Origin: an uncultured Roseburia sp.
Lineage (GTDB): Bacteria; Bacillota; Clostridia; Lachnospirales; Lachnospiraceae
Assembly: GCA_900548205.1 (NCBI GenBank)
Contig: URJS01000087.1
Coordinates: 1 to 8,293, forward strand
Length of the DNA: 8,293 nucleotides
Direction of reading: 5' to 3'
The position numbers and the translations under genes are program-made. The notes under the pieces are model-generated. The model ran no database searches and was not told the origin of the DNA. It saw nothing but the letters and a program-made list of their open reading frames with translations. Shown piece by piece: positions 6,163-8,293 of the stretch. The first letter of the stretch is position 1. Every line of letters begins with the position of its first letter.

Positions 6163-6834
6163 ATGTATCGCATTTTTGTGGTGGAGGATGATGAGATTAT
6201 CGCGCGCAGCGTCAGGTGTCATTTGGAGAGCTGGGATTATAAGGTTGCATGTGCGCAGGATTTTTCTGCTGTATTGGCGGAATTTTCGGCGTTTGCACCG
6301 CAGCTTGTGCTGATGGATATTAAGCTTCCTTTTTTGAACGGTTATCACTGGTGTGCGGAGATCCGGAAAATTTCTACCGTGCCGATTATTTTTCTCTCCT
6401 CGGCGGCAGATAATATGAACATCGTTATGGCAGTCAATATGGGGGCGGATGATTTTATTGCAAAGCCGTTTGACCTTGACGTACTGACGGTAAAGGTACA
6501 GGCAATGCTGCGCCGCACCTATGATTTTGGCGGGGAGGGCGAGGTGCTTTCCCATCAGGGAGTATTTCTTTATCCGGCGGAGGCGACGGTAAGCTATGGA
6601 GAGGAAAAGCTGGAGCTGACCAAGAATGAGCTGCGCATTCTGCAGACATTGATGGAGCACAAGGAGAAGGTGGTCTCAAGAGAGCATTTGATGGAAAAAT
6701 TGTGGGAGAGCGACAGCTTTGTCGATGAGAATACGCTTTCGGTCAATGTCAATCGTTTGCGTAAGAAGTTGGATGGGATAGGGCTTGAGAATTTTATCAT
6801 TACAAAGAAAGGGATTGGTTATCGCATCGGATAG
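6163..6834 (+). CDS. OmpR-type response regulator (BceR/VirR-like)
   Basis: A 223-residue two-component response regulator. The receiver domain (about 1-118) has the acidic pair E8-D9-D10, the phospho-acceptor D52 in LVLMDIKLPFLNG, the conserved serine pair S79-S80 (FLSSA) and K101 in IAKPFDLD. The C-terminal winged-helix DNA-binding domain (about 128-223) shows LELTKNELRIL, the recognition helix region DENTLSVNVNRLRKKLD, and the closing ITKKGIGYRIG wing typical of the OmpR/PhoB class. This style of C-domain, paired with a short kinase, points to the BceR/VirR/YxdJ branch that handles peptide antibiotic stress. AAGGAGGG (6148-6155) lies 7 bases before ATG, one of the strongest sites in the window. 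The kinase gene starts 25 bases downstream. Confidence 0.95.
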   Translation: MYRIFVVEDDEIIARSVRCHLESWDYKVACAQDFSAVLAEFSAFAPQLVLMDIKLPFLNGYHWCAEIRKISTVPIIFLSSAADNMNIVMAVNMGADDFIAKPFDLDVLTVKVQAMLRRTYDFGGEGEVLSHQGVFLYPAEATVSYGEEKLELTKNELRILQTLMEHKEKVVSREHLMEKLWESDSFVDENTLSVNVNRLRKKLDGIGLENFIITKKGIGYRIG

Positions 6835-6859
6835 CAGTGTCGGATGAAAAACTTTCGCA

Positions 6860-7855
6860 ATGGACAGAGTAAATTTTTTTGATTACATAAAGGCAAATAT
6901 TCGGTGGATAGGCACGATCTGGTTTTTTGGCATTTTGATGACCGTGATCCTGATTCTAAATAACGTTCCGGTTCATGAGATTTTGTACGGAATATTTTTG
7001 TGTGCGCTGCTGTTTGCCGTTGTACTTGGGGCGGGATATTATGTTTGTCGCAGACGGTGTCAGCAGCTTGGGGAGCTTGGTGCGGCGGTCGATATTTCGC
7101 TGCGCGGACTGCCTGAATGCATCGAGCCGACGGAGTGTGAGTATCAGGAATTACTGCGGATGCTGTTTGTAAAAAAGCAGGAGTTGGAGCAAAGGATGCT
7201 CTCCCATGAAAAGGAGCAGACGGAATACTATACGATGTGGGTGCACCAGATCAAAACGCCGATAGCGGCATTGAAGCTTTTGCTGGAGGAGGAAAAAGGA
7301 GGGGAAAGGCAGCGCGAGGAGGAGCTGGCAGAGCTTTTTCGGATTGAGCAATATGTGGAGATGGCATTGTCATATACACGGTTGGAATCGGAGAGCACGG
7401 ATTTTGTCTTTCGGAGAGCAGAACTGGATGACGTGATCCGTGAGGCGGTGCGCAAGTATGCAAAGCAATTTATCCGAAAGAAAATCAGCCTCTGCTATGA
7501 ACCGATCGGGCGGAGGGTGCTGACAGATGAGAAATGGCTGAATTTTGTGCTTGGTCAGCTGCTCTCCAATGCTTTAAAATACACGCAAAAGGGAAGTATT
7601 TCCATTTTTATGAGGAAGGATTGTCTGGTGGTTCAGGATACGGGAATTGGAATCCGAACAGAGGATTTGCCCCGGGTGTGTGAAATGGGCTATACCGGTT
7701 ACAATGGACATGCGGATTCACGATCAACAGGCATTGGGCTATATCTGTGCAGTCGGATTTTAAAAAAGCTTGGACATGGATTTTCGATTACCTCACAGGA
7801 GGGAAACGGCACATGCGTGATGATACGGTTTGAGGAAAAGGAAATAGAGGGGTAA
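6860..7855 (+). CDS. BceS-like intramembrane-sensing histidine kinase
   Basis: A 331-residue membrane sensor kinase. Two transmembrane helices (about 15-34 and 40-62) are joined by only some five residues, so there is no external sensor domain; this is the hallmark of BceS-type intramembrane-sensing kinases. A linker helix leads to the H box WVHQIKTPIAALKLLL with H129 as phosphorylation site. The ATPase domain shows the N box LLSNALKYT (234-242), G1 DTGIGI (260-265) and G2 STGIGLYL (289-296). BceS kinases usually depend on a BceAB-type ABC transporter to sense bacitracin-like peptides, yet none is in the window and the operon ends here. The start lacks a good ribosome site; ATG 6860 is the only in-frame choice that keeps a normal N-terminus. 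Its stop codon lies inside the terminator stem. Confidence 0.93.
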   Translation: MDRVNFFDYIKANIRWIGTIWFFGILMTVILILNNVPVHEILYGIFLCALLFAVVLGAGYYVCRRRCQQLGELGAAVDISLRGLPECIEPTECEYQELLRMLFVKKQELEQRMLSHEKEQTEYYTMWVHQIKTPIAALKLLLEEEKGGERQREEELAELFRIEQYVEMALSYTRLESESTDFVFRRAELDDVIREAVRKYAKQFIRKKISLCYEPIGRRVLTDEKWLNFVLGQLLSNALKYTQKGSISIFMRKDCLVVQDTGIGIRTEDLPRVCEMGYTGYNGHADSRSTGIGLYLCSRILKKLGHGFSITSQEGNGTCVMIRFEEKEIEG

Positions 7856-7898
7856 AAGGAACAGGGAAGCCTGCTTGCGGGCTTCCCTGTTCCTTTTT
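7854..7898 (+). terminator. Strong bidirectional rho-independent terminator
   Basis: Perfect 18 bp arms (7854-7871 and 7880-7897) surround an 8-base loop, with core GGAACAGGGAAGCC and a run of five T at 7894-7898. The left arm starts with four A, giving a T-run when read from the other strand. It therefore can stop both the kinase operon and the convergent gene ending at 7909. The first two arm bases are the last two of the kinase TAA stop. Confidence 0.95.
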
Positions 7899-7908
7899 AT
7901 GACAAACC

Positions 7909-8232
7909 TCAGGAAACCTGCACACCGCTTTTTTCAGAAATGAGATTTATCCTTTCATTGCGCTTTTGTACGGAGATTTTGTCTTCAACCATCTTTCCGT
8001 TCTTATCAGTATAAGTGATCGTAATCCCAAATGGTAAAAACATCTGGGTAGATTTGCTAAGGGCGCTGATACTGTTGTAGGGGATTTCAAGATATCCCAA
8101 AACTCCCCAGAAGCAGATAATTTTCTGCTCTGTAAAATAAATCCAGCCCGGTCTCCATTGCCCCCATTTGCCGAGAAGTCTCTCCTTGGTATTTCCCTGC
8201 GTGTAGTCGAGCAGGTTGTCGCTCTCGTCCAT
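7909..8232 (-). CDS. Small PH/GRAM-like protein, possibly 5'-disrupted
   Basis: A hydrophilic protein of 107 residues from the first ATG. From about residue 19 it reads like a single PH/GRAM-type beta domain: LLGKWGQWRPGWIYFTEQKI (19-38), then IPYNSISALSKSTQ (50-63), then GITITYTDKNGK (69-80), and a C-terminal helix KRNERINLISEKSG. This strand-strand-IPYNSI-strand pattern is common in small bacterial proteins of unknown role. No signal peptide or membrane helix is seen. ATG 8232 lacks a clear ribosome site, and the same frame continues upstream with protein-like sequence (GDLSYKVKKQL) until a TAG at 8275-8277, so the true 5' end may be lost to a frameshift or point change, or the ATG may simply be the start. 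The family call is from pattern only. Confidence 0.6.
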   Translation of the reverse strand: MDESDNLLDYTQGNTKERLLGKWGQWRPGWIYFTEQKIICFWGVLGYLEIPYNSISALSKSTQMFLPFGITITYTDKNGKMVEDKISVQKRNERINLISEKSGVQVS

Positions 8233-8293
8233 AAGCTGCTTTTTTACTTTATAGGAAAGATCGCCTGCGGTATTCTATGGAATTGAAAATAGC

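Noticed and set aside
5596..6660. Long - strand open frame of 354 codons opposite the DAHP synthase and response regulator genes
   Set aside because: It is the antisense shadow of two clear + strand genes; its translation is His/Cys/Arg-rich with no family features, and it spans both genes and the gap between them.

Overview
The window looks like chromosomal DNA from a low-to-mid GC Firmicute, most likely a Clostridia/Lachnospiraceae-type gut anaerobe. The grounds are strong AGGAGG-type ribosome binding sites, consensus sigma-A promoters, tightly packed operons, and protein families typical of that group: MepA-like MATE pumps, a PadR/HAAS pair, a BceS-like kinase and a type I DAHP synthase. 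The taxonomic call comes from style and family resemblance only. I see no rRNA, tRNA, CRISPR array, insertion sequence or phage gene.

Layout on the + strand. Positions 1-353 hold no gene I can support. A textbook promoter (TTGACA, 17 bp, TATAAT; 354-382) starts a drug-efflux type operon: a MarR regulator (475-951) overlaps by 4 bp a MATE transporter (948-2279), and a second, divergent MATE transporter follows (2346-3707). After an AT-rich gap with an inverted repeat comes a six-pass membrane protein of the DUF1700/HAAS type (3796-4611), overlapped by a small PadR regulator (4596-4907). A second near-consensus promoter (TTGACA, 17 bp, TATCAT; 4935-4963) carries a 16 bp inverted repeat/cre-like site in its spacer. 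It leads into a type I DAHP synthase (5092-6138), an OmpR-type response regulator (6163-6834) and a BceS-like sensor kinase (6860-7855). A very strong hairpin terminator (7854-7898) ends this run. On the - strand, a small PH/GRAM-like protein (7909-8232) converges on the same terminator, and its 5' end looks disturbed.

How the genes may work together. MarR probably represses its own promoter until a toxic small molecule binds, so that both MATE pumps are made. PadR and the HAAS-type membrane protein form a known kind of regulator/membrane partner module, here with the membrane gene first. The third unit joins the first enzyme of aromatic amino acid synthesis to a BceRS-like two-component system with no BceAB transporter in the window; whether these three genes are truly one functional unit is not shown by the sequence. 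The least conventional parts are the cre-like operator inside the DAHP synthase promoter, a short aromatic-containing reading frame in its leader, the transporter-less BceRS pair, and a possible coupling peptide before the second MATE gene. No entirely new system is evident.
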